This document shows positions 14,427-23,203 of a DNA stretch of 64,000 nucleotides, in pieces. Made by a program: the position numbers and the translations under genes. The stretch lies in NCBI GenBank assembly GCA_900770925.1, contig CAAGLY010000013.1:26016-90015 (forward strand), written 5' to 3'. Position 1 is the first letter of the stretch, and the number at the start of each line of letters is the position of its first letter. The stretch comes from Bacilli bacterium (GTDB lineage Bacteria > Bacillota_I > Bacilli_A > RFN20 > CAG-288). The notes beneath the pieces are model-generated. The model saw only the letters and a program-made list of their open reading frames with translations. It was not told the DNA's origin and did not search any database.

Positions 14427-16544
14427 ATGAACGAGAAGAAATTCGACGTAGTTTCCAATTACGGCATCGATGTCTTCAACGATAAGGCAAGGAAGGATTA
14501 CCTCTCTCCGAACATCTACCGGGAACTCAAGGCAACCATTGAAAAGGGTTCAGCCCTGAATCCGGAATTAGCAGACGACGTTGCAGAAGGAAGGAAGAAC
14601 TGGGCACTGAGCAAAGGAGCTACCCACTATACCCACTGGTTCGAGCCTCTTAACGGGCTGACTGCCGGTAAGCATGACTCTTTTATTTCCGTTCCGGACA
14701 AGAATGGGAAAGTAAGGATGGAATTTTCCGGAAAAGAACTGATCAAAGGTGAACCGGATGCCTCCTCTTTCCCTTCTGGCGGACTTCGTGCCACCTTCGA
14801 GGCAAGAGGATACACAGCCTGGGACTGCACTTCTCCTGCTTTTGTCATCCATGACGAATACGGAGCCGTCTTATATATCCCGACTGCTTTCTGCTCCTAC
14901 ACAGGAGAAGCCCTCGATGAGAAGACGCCTCTTCTCCGTTCCATGGACTATCTAAGTGATCAGTCTATCCGGGCTCTCCGCTTATTAGGAGACAATAAGA
15001 CCTCTAGAGTCTTCACTAGCGAAGGACCAGAGCAGGAATATTTCATCCTCGATGCCGATGCCTATGAAAAAAGAAAAGACCTTGTCTATACCGGACGTAC
15101 TCTCTTTGGAGCCGTATCGCCGAAAGGACAGGAAAGGGAAGACCATTATTTCGGTCCTATCCGGGAGAAAATCATCTCCTTCAGGCAGGAAGTCAACGAG
15201 AACCTCTGGGTATTAGGAATCCCTGCTAAGACCGAACATAACGAAGTCGCTCCGAGCCAGCATGAGCTGGCGACGATCTTCAGTCAGACGAATATCGCTG
15301 CCGATCAGAACGAAAGGGTGATGCTGATCCTGAAGAAAATTGCGAAGAAACACGGATTTATCTGCCTTCTCGGCGAGAAACCGTTCAACGGAGTCAATGG
15401 CTCAGGAAAGCATAACAACTGGTCTATTAATACGGATACCGGAGTCAATCTCTTCTCTCCTGGAGACAAACCGAAAGACAATAAACAGTTCCTTGTATTC
15501 CTTACAGCCGTTATTAAAGGAGTCGATGAATTCGGCGGGCTTCTCCGGTGCTCTGTCGCCACCTACGGAAACGATTTCCGTTTAGGGGCCAATGAGGCGC
15601 CTCCGGCTATCCTTTCCATCTTCCTCGGAGATGAGCTCGAGGAAATCGTCGAGAATATCATTTCCGAAAAAAAGGACAAGAAAGGAAAAGAGTCCAGCAA
15701 GTTACTTACCGGCGCTAAATCCCTCCCTGTCTTAGCGAAGGATACGACAGACCGTAACCGTACTTCGCCTTTTGCATACACAGGCAACCGCTTTGAATTC
15801 CGTATGGTCGGCTCTGAGCAGAATATCGCCACCCCGAATACAGTACTGAACACCATTACCGGCTATGAACTGAAAGACTTTGCTGATACAGTCGAGAAAG
15901 CAAAGGATAAGGATCAGGCCATCAATGACTGGATCCGAACAAACTTAGCCAAACATTCAAGAGTCCTCTTCAATGGAGACGGCTACTCGGATGCCTGGGT
16001 CAAAGAAGCAGCGAAGAGAGGGCTCCCGAACCTTAAGACGACAGTCGAAGCAATCGATGTCTTAGCTGAGCAGAAAGTCAGAGATTTGTTCACTCAGTCT
16101 AAAGTATTAAGCAAAACCGAACTCCTTAGCCGTGCAAACATCAAGTATGATAGGTATGCAAACCAAGCCATCATTGATGCAAAGACCATGTCCCACATGG
16201 CTCATAAGCAGTATCTCCCAAGTATCAATAAAGCACTTGCTAAGATGGCAAAGGAAGTGAAAGACTTAATGGAAACTAAGCTTCCTATCCCAGAAACAAC
16301 TATCGCTTCAATCAATAAGATTTCTATTCTGCTTGATCAGGCAGGAAAGGCAACGGATAAGCTTGACTCCCTGATTGAGAAAGCAAAGAAGTTCCACGGA
16401 AGAGACTTAGCGGTCTATAGCCGTGATAAACTTCTTCCGGCAAGGCATAGCCTACGTGAGCCAATCGATGCCCTTGAGCTCTTAATCAGCAAAGAAGATT
16501 GGCCGGTTCCCTCCTACGGAGACCTGCTCTTCCACATTATTTAA
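14427..16544 (+). CDS. glnN: type III glutamine synthetase
   Basis: ATP-dependent synthesis of glutamine from glutamate and ammonia; main nitrogen assimilation enzyme of this type. The GSIII marks are present: EGPEQEYFILD near 203, KTEHNEVAPSQHELA near 267, FNGVNGSGKHNNWS near 322, LGANEAPPAI near 388 and RNRTSPFAYTGNRFEFRM near 447-464. Length 705 aa matches the family, about 700-730. All conserved Arg residues in the last block use CGT or CGC, none AGG. Ribosome site GGAGGAAG lies 6 bases before ATG. It is a single-gene unit with its own terminator. Confidence 0.97.
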   Translation: MNEKKFDVVSNYGIDVFNDKARKDYLSPNIYRELKATIEKGSALNPELADDVAEGRKNWALSKGATHYTHWFEPLNGLTAGKHDSFISVPDKNGKVRMEFSGKELIKGEPDASSFPSGGLRATFEARGYTAWDCTSPAFVIHDEYGAVLYIPTAFCSYTGEALDEKTPLLRSMDYLSDQSIRALRLLGDNKTSRVFTSEGPEQEYFILDADAYEKRKDLVYTGRTLFGAVSPKGQEREDHYFGPIREKIISFRQEVNENLWVLGIPAKTEHNEVAPSQHELATIFSQTNIAADQNERVMLILKKIAKKHGFICLLGEKPFNGVNGSGKHNNWSINTDTGVNLFSPGDKPKDNKQFLVFLTAVIKGVDEFGGLLRCSVATYGNDFRLGANEAPPAILSIFLGDELEEIVENIISEKKDKKGKESSKLLTGAKSLPVLAKDTTDRNRTSPFAYTGNRFEFRMVGSEQNIATPNTVLNTITGYELKDFADTVEKAKDKDQAINDWIRTNLAKHSRVLFNGDGYSDAWVKEAAKRGLPNLKTTVEAIDVLAEQKVRDLFTQSKVLSKTELLSRANIKYDRYANQAIIDAKTMSHMAHKQYLPSINKALAKMAKEVKDLMETKLPIPETTIASINKISILLDQAGKATDKLDSLIEKAKKFHGRDLAVYSRDKLLPARHSLREPIDALELLISKEDWPVPSYGDLLFHII

Positions 16545-16579
16545 AAAAGATCGGGGTAGCTAACGCTACTCCGATTTTT
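16543..16579. terminator. bidirectional terminator between glnN and a phosphoesterase gene
   Basis: ATCGGGGTAGC taac GCTACTCCGAT with A and T runs on either side, between converging genes. Confidence 0.88.
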
Positions 16580-16581
16580 GT

Positions 16582-17328
16582 TTAATCTAGGATCTTTACC
16601 GGCCTGAAACCGAGATAGTCACCAGAGGCAAAGGTATAAAGGATTCCGTTATGTTCTCCCCGGATAGAGTCATGGAAGTGCTCTTCGCCATGGCAATGGG
16701 AGTAGACAACCTGTTCGACCTGATATTTCTCGGCTATTTTCGTAAATACAGAATCGCTCTGAAGGATATTCGTTGGCGGATAATGAAGGAACCTGATGAA
16801 TTTATGGTATCCGGCTTTGATGGCAGCTGCGAATGATAGTTCAAGCCGCCTGGCTTCCCGGTTAATGAGCTTCTCGCTCTGTTTTTCCTGTGCCTCATCA
16901 AACCCGACAATCCGATTATTCCGCTTGTCGATATAAAACGGACCTTCGAAGGTGAAACCTTTTGTTCCGACTAGTGCATAATCCTGATAGACGGCAAAAT
17001 TATTCTGGAGGAAAAAGAGACGGTCTTTATAGAGTTCATTCAGTTTACCAGTCTTATTTGACTCCCAGAAATGATCGTGATTGCCTCTTAGGAGGATCTT
17101 ATGGCCGGGCAAGGATAGAATAAAATCCAGGTCCTTGCCAGCTTCCTGAATATCCTTGCCCCAGGAATGATCTCCGGTTAACACTAAAGTATCTTCCTCT
17201 TTGACAAGGGAAGCGATATTTCTCTTTGCTTTTTCTTCGTGATTCACCCAGACCTTACCGAATTTATCCATAGATTTATCCGGATTAGAGAAACTGAGAT
17301 GAAGGTCTCCTAATGCATAAAGTGCCAT
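16582..17328 (-). CDS. calcineurin-like metallophosphoesterase
   Basis: Two-metal phosphohydrolase. Metal motifs in order: GDLHLSF at residues 7-13, GDHSWG near 52, GNHDHFW near 82, HYPP near 183 and SHCHG near 212. Length 248 aa fits the group of small bacterial phosphoesterases often named predicted phosphohydrolase. The codon before FLHYPP is AGG where relatives have Met (VMLHYPP). The start has a GGGGATA ribosome site and a TATACT -10 box upstream. The natural substrate cannot be told. Confidence 0.88.
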   Translation of the reverse strand: MALYALGDLHLSFSNPDKSMDKFGKVWVNHEEKAKRNIASLVKEEDTLVLTGDHSWGKDIQEAGKDLDFILSLPGHKILLRGNHDHFWESNKTGKLNELYKDRLFFLQNNFAVYQDYALVGTKGFTFEGPFYIDKRNNRIVGFDEAQEKQSEKLINREARRLELSFAAAIKAGYHKFIRFLHYPPTNILQSDSVFTKIAEKYQVEQVVYSHCHGEEHFHDSIRGEHNGILYTFASGDYLGFRPVKILD

Positions 17329-17385
17329 AGTTATCCCCGTTAATTAGTATATTCCAGGAAGCCTTCCTTTTCATCATCCGCTTGC

Positions 17386-17414
17386 TTGAATGGCTTTAGG
17401 AATCTAGCTAAAAT
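17386..17414 (+). promoter_or_regulatory. promoter of the CPBP-lgt pair, leaderless start
   Basis: TTGAAT, a 17-base spacer and TAAAAT, with 6 bases from the -10 box to ATG 17421, so transcription should start at the start codon. Confidence 0.6.
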
Positions 17415-17420
17415 TAGATT

Positions 17421-18176
17421 ATGAAAAAAGAAAACCGTTTTCTCCTGCTTTCCTTTGTCTCCTCTCTTTTTCTCTGCCTCGGTTTTTCTTTCCTTCCCAT
17501 TCAGAACTGGGTCAGTTCATTGTGGAAGTCCAATCTGATTGAATCTTCCTTTTATTTTATTCTCCTAGCCTTAATCTTCTTTGACTGTAGAAAATACCTG
17601 CGCAAAGAGAAAAAAGACCATCCCTCTTTTTTCTATTCCGTTCCTTTTCTTCTGGTCTGTTCCTCAAACCTTCTTTATGTCCTCTGTTTCAGACAGAAAG
17701 TAACCGATTCATTTAACCCAAGTGTCTTCTTCACTAGTCTTCTAGTAAGGATAATTAAAGTCAGGATAGAGGAGCTGCTTTTCCGTGTCCTTCTTCTGCA
17801 GTTTTTAGATTCTGTCAGGAAGGACACGAAACAGAAAAGAATCCTCCTGATTTTCATTATCTCCCTCTGCTTTGGATTAAGGCACCTTGTCAATCTATAC
17901 GGAAAAAGTCCTCTTCCTGTTCTAGAACAGGTCGGATACACCTTCTTCCTCTCTCTCTTCCTGACTAGCTATACCCTTTTCTATTCTTCTATCCTTATCT
18001 CAATCCTTTACCACTTCCTCTTTAACTTCCTCAACCAGCTCATCATCACTACCTTCTTTACACTTAATACCGATACTTATTATCTTCTCTTCTCTATCGG
18101 GGCAGGACTTATCGTTCTTCTCTTCTATCTCATCTGTTCTATAATCAGAGGCAAAGGAAAGAAAAAGAATGCTTAA
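17421..18176 (+). CDS. CPBP-family intramembrane protease
   Basis: Membrane-embedded glutamate-type protease of the Abi/CAAX family. The EExxxR motif appears as EELLFR near residue 116, the FGLxH motif near 157 and a third conserved His in YHFLFN near 200. About seven or eight membrane helices in 251 aa. In FGLMH the Met position is AGG. Its end overlaps the lgt start by 8 bp, so both are one operon. Substrate unknown; such proteins process prenylated or exported peptides, or serve in bacteriocin self-protection. Confidence 0.83.
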   Translation: MKKENRFLLLSFVSSLFLCLGFSFLPIQNWVSSLWKSNLIESSFYFILLALIFFDCRKYLRKEKKDHPSFFYSVPFLLVCSSNLLYVLCFRQKVTDSFNPSVFFTSLLVRIIKVRIEELLFRVLLLQFLDSVRKDTKQKRILLIFIISLCFGLRHLVNLYGKSPLPVLEQVGYTFFLSLFLTSYTLFYSSILISILYHFLFNFLNQLIITTFFTLNTDTYYLLFSIGAGLIVLLFYLICSIIRGKGKKKNA

Positions 18177-18936
18177 CCTCCCTTTTGACTTATATCCTAT
18201 CCTGATTGCCCTTTCTATTCTCATCGATAGGATCCTTATTGAAGTCTATTTCCGGAAAAACAGACTCGGAAAGAATAACGCCATTGCTTTCGAACTGAAC
18301 CTAGTAATCGCTGCCTTTAGGGGAGTAATCGGCGGAATACTAAGGCAGAATCTATATGACTTCATTGAAAACCCAAAAAATTATCGGTTCACCTGGGCAA
18401 GGACCTTCTTCGGAGGTCTGCTATTCGGAGCAGGAAGTTTTCTGATCGGATATTTTCTCATTATCCGGAAGAAGTATCCTCAGTCCTTATCTCCGATTCT
18501 TACTTTAGCAGGAGCCTGTATTCCCTTAAGCCACGGAATAGGAAGAATCGGATGTGTCCTAGATGGATGCTGCTACGGAAAAGAGATTCCTTCCTCCTCT
18601 CCTTTTTACCTGATGGGAATCAAGTTCAATACCACCAGTACAAAAGTCTATCCGACAAATCTCTTTGAATCCGTTTTTCTTCTGCTATTAGCTTCTATCC
18701 TGCTTTACCTGGCATTCAAGAAACATAGCCAGTACACACTTCCTATCTATAGGATCAGCTATGGAATCTTCCGTTTTCTGATTGAGTTCCTCCGCGGAGA
18801 TCACCGCGGAAGCTTTATCCCCGGAATCAGTCCGAGTCAGTTCTGGGCAATCCTCCTTCTTATCGGAGGCATTGTTTACCTTTCTATCCTTCTCTTCCGG
18901 GCAAAGAAAAAGAATAGCCAGAAGCCATCTAAATAA
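18169..18936 (+). CDS. lgt: prolipoprotein diacylglyceryl transferase
   Basis: Adds diacylglycerol to the lipobox cysteine of prelipoproteins, the first step of lipoprotein maturation. The signature GRIGCxLxGCCYG is at about residues 123-137, with YPTNLFES near 160 and RFLIEFLRGDHRG near 196-210. The protein is hydrophobic throughout, 255 aa. Arg in the signature is AGA or CGY, whereas AGG appears only at hydrophobic positions in membrane helices (AAFMGVIGGILM). Its expected substrates include the lipoproteins encoded at 2540, 3305, 26844 and 28180. Confidence 0.94.
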   Translation: MLNLPFDLYPILIALSILIDRILIEVYFRKNRLGKNNAIAFELNLVIAAFRGVIGGILRQNLYDFIENPKNYRFTWARTFFGGLLFGAGSFLIGYFLIIRKKYPQSLSPILTLAGACIPLSHGIGRIGCVLDGCCYGKEIPSSSPFYLMGIKFNTTSTKVYPTNLFESVFLLLLASILLYLAFKKHSQYTLPIYRISYGIFRFLIEFLRGDHRGSFIPGISPSQFWAILLLIGGIVYLSILLFRAKKKNSQKPSK

Positions 18937-18940
18937 CTCA

Positions 18941-18992
18941 TCTACTTAGTAACTTAGTTAGTAACTTGACTTACTAAGTAAGTTGCTAAGTA
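18941..18992. repeat. 52-bp palindromic repeat, left copy (51/52 identical to 20436-20487)
   Basis: The element contains 21-bp arms starting ACTTAGTAACTTAG around a CTTGAC centre. The right arm ends over the -35 box (TTGCTA 18983-18988) of the AlbA_2 gene, so a bound protein would block this promoter. The same sequence stands again just after the gene. Confidence 0.9.
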
Positions 18993-19012
18993 TCACTCAT
19001 TTATGCTATACT
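18983..19012 (+). promoter_or_regulatory. promoter of the AlbA_2 gene, overlapping the palindrome
   Basis: TTGCTA, an 18-base spacer and TATACT (19007-19012); TG precedes the -10 box. The start of transcription would be about 5 bases before ATG 19025, leaving no ribosome site. Confidence 0.6.
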
Positions 19013-19024
19013 TTTTTTAGAAAA

Positions 19025-20431
19025 ATGAACTTTATAGACCTAAAAGAAGGAATACCTTTTGAAACAACCCAAGTTGAATTCAAAGAAAGACTGAATCATA
19101 AAGATAGCTTTTCCTATCTGAAAACAGTCTGCTCTTTTGCAAACACAAATGGTGGCTTTCTTTTCATCGGAGTCAACGACACCAATCGTGAACTAAACGG
19201 AAGGGACATCCACACCGCCGAGCAGGAAGTAAATTATCTGCTTGCTAATTGCGCAGAGCATCTTGATCCAAATGTCGGATTAGATTTTTCCTATTTAAGC
19301 TATACAGAGGGAAAATATCAGAAATGGATTGTCCGAGTCAAAGTAAAAGAATCTAACCAAAAGCCAGTCCTACTCGGATACCAGAAGAGGGTAACTGCCT
19401 TTATCCGCAAAGAGGGAAGATCAATAGCCGCCACTGCAGACGAAATCCGAGCTAGGTTAATCTCCTCATCCTCTTCCTCCTTCGATTCATTCGAAACAGA
19501 TGATCACTTTGATAGCAAAGACTTTTCCGTTCTGTTTAACAGCTACCGGCAAGAGAATAACGGGAGGGAGCTTTCTTTAGCGAGACTCCAATCCATCGGT
19601 TTTGTCACCGAAAACGGATATCTGACAAAGGGAGCTTTGCTTTTTAAGGATAGCTGCTTCGATCCAATAACCACTATTCATCTCCGCTATTGGAAAGGAT
19701 TAGATAAAAGTTCTGACACTAGGTTAGACAACAAGGAGATGGTTGGAAATCTAATCACACAGAGAAAGAACAGGATTGATTTCATCTTGCGCCATTCAGA
19801 AACCGGAATTAAGAAAACCTTATATAGTGGGGAAAAGATTGCTTCTTATCCTGAACTAGCAATACGTGAAGCAGTTACCAATGCATTAGCTCATCGAAAT
19901 TATTTTAGGCACGGAATGGAGATAGGAGTTGATATCTTTGATGACCGAGTCGAAATCCTTTCTCCTGGGTCCGCTTATGGAGGAAAGATAAGGAAAGGTG
20001 ATAAAGATCTCCTATCCTTATATCCATGGAGACGGAATCAGATTATCTGCAATGTCTTTTCTCTCCTACACAGGAGGGAGAAAAGTCGATCGGGATTTGA
20101 AAAAATCAGGGCAAGCTATCATCTCTATTCTTCCGACCGGCAGCCAGTCATAGACTGCGATGAGACGGTTTTCAAGATTACCTTATTTGATTGCCTCTAT
20201 GAATCCCCTAGGGATAAGATTAAAAAGAACGGAAATCAGAATTATCAGGAAATCATCGCCTTCTGTTCTGTTCCGAAATCTGCGGTCGAGATAGCCAACC
20301 ATCTCGGTATCCAATCTAATTCCAGTTTCCGACTCAAATATATCAAGCCTCTGCTTGACTCGGATCTTCTTTTCCGTATCGGAAAAGAGAATAGTCCGAA
20401 GCAGAAATATACTTCTGTTAAACCGAACTAG
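19025..20431 (+). CDS. AlbA_2 (Schlafen-type) DNA-binding domain protein with ATPase-like domain
   Basis: 468 aa from the ATG at 19025; a TTG 14 codons earlier is less likely because it lies inside the palindrome and -35 region. The N-terminal domain has the AlbA_2 pattern (ETTQVEFKERL, FANTNGGFLFIGVND, then IRKEGRSIAATADEI near 140). The middle part contains REAVTNALAHRNY near 280-292 and a glycine-containing LSPGSAYGGK segment, as in the RecG-like HATPase_c_4 domain of COG2865. The C-terminus looks like a winged helix. Such proteins are usually called transcriptional regulators, but Schlafen domains can also be nucleases. It is enclosed by two copies of a 52-bp repeat. Confidence 0.8.
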   Translation: MNFIDLKEGIPFETTQVEFKERLNHKDSFSYLKTVCSFANTNGGFLFIGVNDTNRELNGRDIHTAEQEVNYLLANCAEHLDPNVGLDFSYLSYTEGKYQKWIVRVKVKESNQKPVLLGYQKRVTAFIRKEGRSIAATADEIRARLISSSSSSFDSFETDDHFDSKDFSVLFNSYRQENNGRELSLARLQSIGFVTENGYLTKGALLFKDSCFDPITTIHLRYWKGLDKSSDTRLDNKEMVGNLITQRKNRIDFILRHSETGIKKTLYSGEKIASYPELAIREAVTNALAHRNYFRHGMEIGVDIFDDRVEILSPGSAYGGKIRKGDKDLLSLYPWRRNQIICNVFSLLHRREKSRSGFEKIRASYHLYSSDRQPVIDCDETVFKITLFDCLYESPRDKIKKNGNQNYQEIIAFCSVPKSAVEIANHLGIQSNSSFRLKYIKPLLDSDLLFRIGKENSPKQKYTSVKPN

Positions 20432-20435
20432 GCTC

Positions 20436-20487
20436 TCTACTTAGTAACTTAGTTAGTAACTTGACTTACTAAGTAAGTTACTAAGTA
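20436..20487. repeat. 52-bp palindromic repeat, right copy
   Basis: Identical to 18941-18992 except A for G at 20480; in this copy the two 21-bp arms differ at one base pair only. It lies 4 bases after the stop codon of the AlbA_2 gene and 20 bases from the end of the converging HAD gene. There is no T run, so it is not a normal terminator. Confidence 0.9.
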
Positions 20488-20507
20488 CAGCACCAATCCG
20501 CTAAGAT

Positions 20508-21371
20508 CTACTCCCTCAATCCTAGGAATCTTCCCATATCTTCGAAAGTATCAGCCCTAAAAAGACATTCCTTGTCTAATCCGGAAGCATAGAGGTTTCC
20601 GTCTTTGAACCCGATAACATTAAAGCCTGCTGTTCTAGCCGAGATGACTCCGGCAGAAGAATCCTCAATGACAATAGCCTGGCTTTTGTCCTGGATTGAG
20701 AGTCCGAGTGCAAGCTCGGCATAAATCCATGGATGAGGCTTGCTTGCCCTTTCCCCTAAAGTGCCATAGCTTCCTTTTTCTTTCTGCTTTCCGCCAGTGA
20801 TGATGGCGTCATAAAAATCCGTCGGTTTTCCAAGTCCGAGAAGAGAAAAGGCCGATTCGATTTCTCCTATCGCTTTATAATCCAGTCCGCTAGTCGCAAG
20901 TCCGATCTGTATTTCTTTATTTTTAAGGCAGAAAAGAAACTCTTTCAGTCCTTCTCTTGGCTGAAAGGCATCTGTCTTTTCCTTTCCGGAACGGATTCTT
21001 TCTAGTCTTTCTTTGGTTAAAGCATGATAGACCTTCAAGGCATCATTCCTAGAGACAGGAATCTTATATTTCTCTAAGCAATAGGATAAATGCTCCGCCG
21101 TTGTGAATCCGGATACATAAGGAAGGTCATCTTCCGATAAGGTGAAATCAGGATGATGAGATACTTTCCCGATTGTTTCCTGAATCCTTCTGATCCAGAA
21201 CTCTTCGCTCTTTACGCTTGTTCCGTCAAGATCCATCCTGACATAGCGGACAGGCTTAGAAAAAGGAACCGTTTTCCTTTTATAAATACAGTCTACTCCG
21301 CCCTGATTGACCTCAACGTCTGTATCCTGTCCATCCTGACTGAATCGGATTCCATTGACTCGGTAATTCAT
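20508..21371 (-). CDS. HAD-superfamily hydrolase (beta-phosphoglucomutase-like)
   Basis: Phosphatase or phosphomutase of the HAD fold. Motif I is MDLDGT at about residues 46-51, motif II lies in LATSGL near 157 and motif III/IV in SKPHPWIYAELALGL...VIEDSSAG near 209-240. The core length fits subfamily I hydrolases with a helical cap. An N-terminal extension of about 45 residues before motif I, with beta-like charged sequence, is not usual for the family. The substrate is unknown; sugar phosphates are common. Confidence 0.82.
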   Translation of the reverse strand: MNYRVNGIRFSQDGQDTDVEVNQGGVDCIYKRKTVPFSKPVRYVRMDLDGTSVKSEEFWIRRIQETIGKVSHHPDFTLSEDDLPYVSGFTTAEHLSYCLEKYKIPVSRNDALKVYHALTKERLERIRSGKEKTDAFQPREGLKEFLFCLKNKEIQIGLATSGLDYKAIGEIESAFSLLGLGKPTDFYDAIITGGKQKEKGSYGTLGERASKPHPWIYAELALGLSIQDKSQAIVIEDSSAGVISARTAGFNVIGFKDGNLYASGLDKECLFRADTFEDMGRFLGLRE

Positions 21372-21542
21372 CTCTTTATCCTCTTTGATATTCTATCATT
21401 TCCACAGCCATCCTTGATAAAAGAAGACTCCTCAAAATCCAAGAAAAGTGCCTTATTCTTTTTGAGATTTGCCTCTCAGGAAGCTTGTTTTCATGCTAAT
21501 ATGATAGAAGAATAAAGATGCCGGAAAAGAAAGGATATTACG

Positions 21543-22442
21543 ATGAATAGAATCCTGATTGACTTAACGATATTAACCGATGATGAACAGAAAAAAGCCG
21601 GATACGGAATCAAGCTTTTCAAGCAGAAAAAAGAAAATACCGAACTTATCTTAGTTGGAAAAATAGATAATCTTCTGACCTTAGATTCCTTCCAAGGAAT
21701 AACGATAATTAACTATAAGGATAAAGAAGAAGCCTTAGAATTCTGCTTTGCCCAAGTCAAAGAGAAAAAGTGTGATGCCATCGTTTCTTTCCGTGACCGC
21801 TTAGAAATGGCAGCAGCTTCGAATAAGTTCCTTATTCAGAAAGAGCCGTCTCCTCTTTATGTCACTTCCTATGCAAATGCCTATACCGGAAAATGGACTC
21901 TGTTAGGGGATTTCGGCTATCAGACAAATCCAAGCGAGAGCGATTATCTGAACTACTTAACCGAAAGGAAGACTATTCTTCTTAAGTTCAACGGCAGGAA
22001 GAATCCCGTTGCCAGATTTCTCCTTCCATCGGGATTATCAAGGGATGAAAGCATCACTTCTGTAATCCGTGAAAGGAAGAAAGATAAATCCTATAAAGGA
22101 GAAATCGAATCCCTTCATAGGCTAGAAGCCGATTCGGATATCCTTATCGGAAATCCGAATTTAGTCTGTGCAACGATTTCCGGCATCGAGCAAGGTATTA
22201 CAATCTATAACGAATATCTTGAGCAGGGAAGGAATGCCTCTATCCAATATAAGATGGGAGGAGCTCTCATCAAGAAACTAAGACAGAAGTTTGAATCCTC
22301 AATCGATAAGAAGTTCACTTCCGGAGGAAGGCTGCTTTATGGGTTTGATAAACCGGTTGTCATTATCCGAAAGGACACGGCTGCTGGCGGAATAAACGCC
22401 TGTCTGAACCTTGCGGATAATGCGGCAAATAGCCTGAAATAG
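21543..22442 (+). CDS. PlsX-like protein (divergent phosphate acyltransferase)
   Basis: 299 aa. The layout follows PlsX, which makes acyl-phosphate from acyl-ACP for phospholipid synthesis: an N-terminal IDL strand, a VSFRDRLEMAAAS segment at the place of the PlsX VSAGNTGALM loop, an ADSDILIGN segment resembling ADVVVCDGF, and a C-terminal SGGMLLYGFDKPVVI block (AGG as Met) matching GGAPLLG...VVI. Several of the PlsX glycine and asparagine positions in the central loop are replaced, so activity is uncertain. It is followed after 2 bp by a gene of unknown type. The assignment is from pattern memory and moderate at best. Confidence 0.55.
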   Translation: MNRILIDLTILTDDEQKKAGYGIKLFKQKKENTELILVGKIDNLLTLDSFQGITIINYKDKEEALEFCFAQVKEKKCDAIVSFRDRLEMAAASNKFLIQKEPSPLYVTSYANAYTGKWTLLGDFGYQTNPSESDYLNYLTERKTILLKFNGRKNPVARFLLPSGLSRDESITSVIRERKKDKSYKGEIESLHRLEADSDILIGNPNLVCATISGIEQGITIYNEYLEQGRNASIQYKMGGALIKKLRQKFESSIDKKFTSGGRLLYGFDKPVVIIRKDTAAGGINACLNLADNAANSLK

Positions 22443-22444
22443 CC

Positions 22445-23203
22445 ATGAATATCCTAATCAAGCTTTCTGGCATTGAAAACAAAGAAGAACTGATTACAAG
22501 GATCAAGAAAGAAGCCTTAGACAGCTCTTCCTCTTTCGAATTCTATTTGGATTGTCCTTCTAGTGAATTTACAAAATTCGAAGGGTTCGATAAAATCCAT
22601 CGTTTTCAGAATGATGGGGTTGCTCTTTCTGCTGTTATCCAGAAAAAGGAAGAGACAGATGGCCCGATTCTTTATCCTTTAAACAGTTTAAATGATAAGC
22701 CTTCCTATCTTTTTGTCCTCAATAAGGAGAACGATTCCGTTGCCGAAAAGAGGATTAGCACCTTTTACTCTTTTGTCAAAGAAGATAGCCTCACTATATC
22801 TCTTTTCTCTAACAGCTTATTTAGTGAAGGGTATCCGATTAAGGAAAACTGGAATAAAGAATCCGTCACTGAGCTATTCACGAAAGAAAACTCCTTCTCC
22901 GTCTTAAGCCAGTACGATTTTCAGCTCCTCTCGGATGCTTTCCTTACCATTAAGGCATTCAAGAAGAAAGAAAAAGAGAGCAAGAAGACCCTATTTTCCG
23001 ATGTCGGGAACTACTTCTTCAAGAACTACATGTCTCACCCTAAGGATCTGACAAGGGAATTAATGCTTTCTTCCTATGGTAGGACATGGAAGGAAGAGGT
23101 CCTTTATTTCCAGATAACAAAAAAAGGAACAAGGAAAGAGTATCTTTCCCTGTTCCGGCTTAGGAAACTCTATCAGAAGAATCACTTAACAATCTTAAAA
23201 TAA
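22445..23203 (+). CDS. unknown protein co-transcribed with the PlsX-like gene
   Basis: 252 aa, soluble, mixed alpha/beta, no signal peptide and no motif I recognise. It starts 2 bp after the PlsX-like gene, so the two are expressed together and may act together. The last 20 bp overlap the end of the converging small membrane protein gene. The sequence is rich in Lys, Ser and Phe. I cannot assign a function. Confidence 0.55.
   Translation: MNILIKLSGIENKEELITRIKKEALDSSSSFEFYLDCPSSEFTKFEGFDKIHRFQNDGVALSAVIQKKEETDGPILYPLNSLNDKPSYLFVLNKENDSVAEKRISTFYSFVKEDSLTISLFSNSLFSEGYPIKENWNKESVTELFTKENSFSVLSQYDFQLLSDAFLTIKAFKKKEKESKKTLFSDVGNYFFKNYMSHPKDLTRELMLSSYGRTWKEEVLYFQITKKGTRKEYLSLFRLRKLYQKNHLTILK

Noticed and set aside
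18941..20487. Insertion sequence around the AlbA_2 gene
   Set aside because: The enclosed protein is not a transposase, and no short target duplication is visible outside the repeats. A non-classical mobile cassette remains possible and is listed as a finding.
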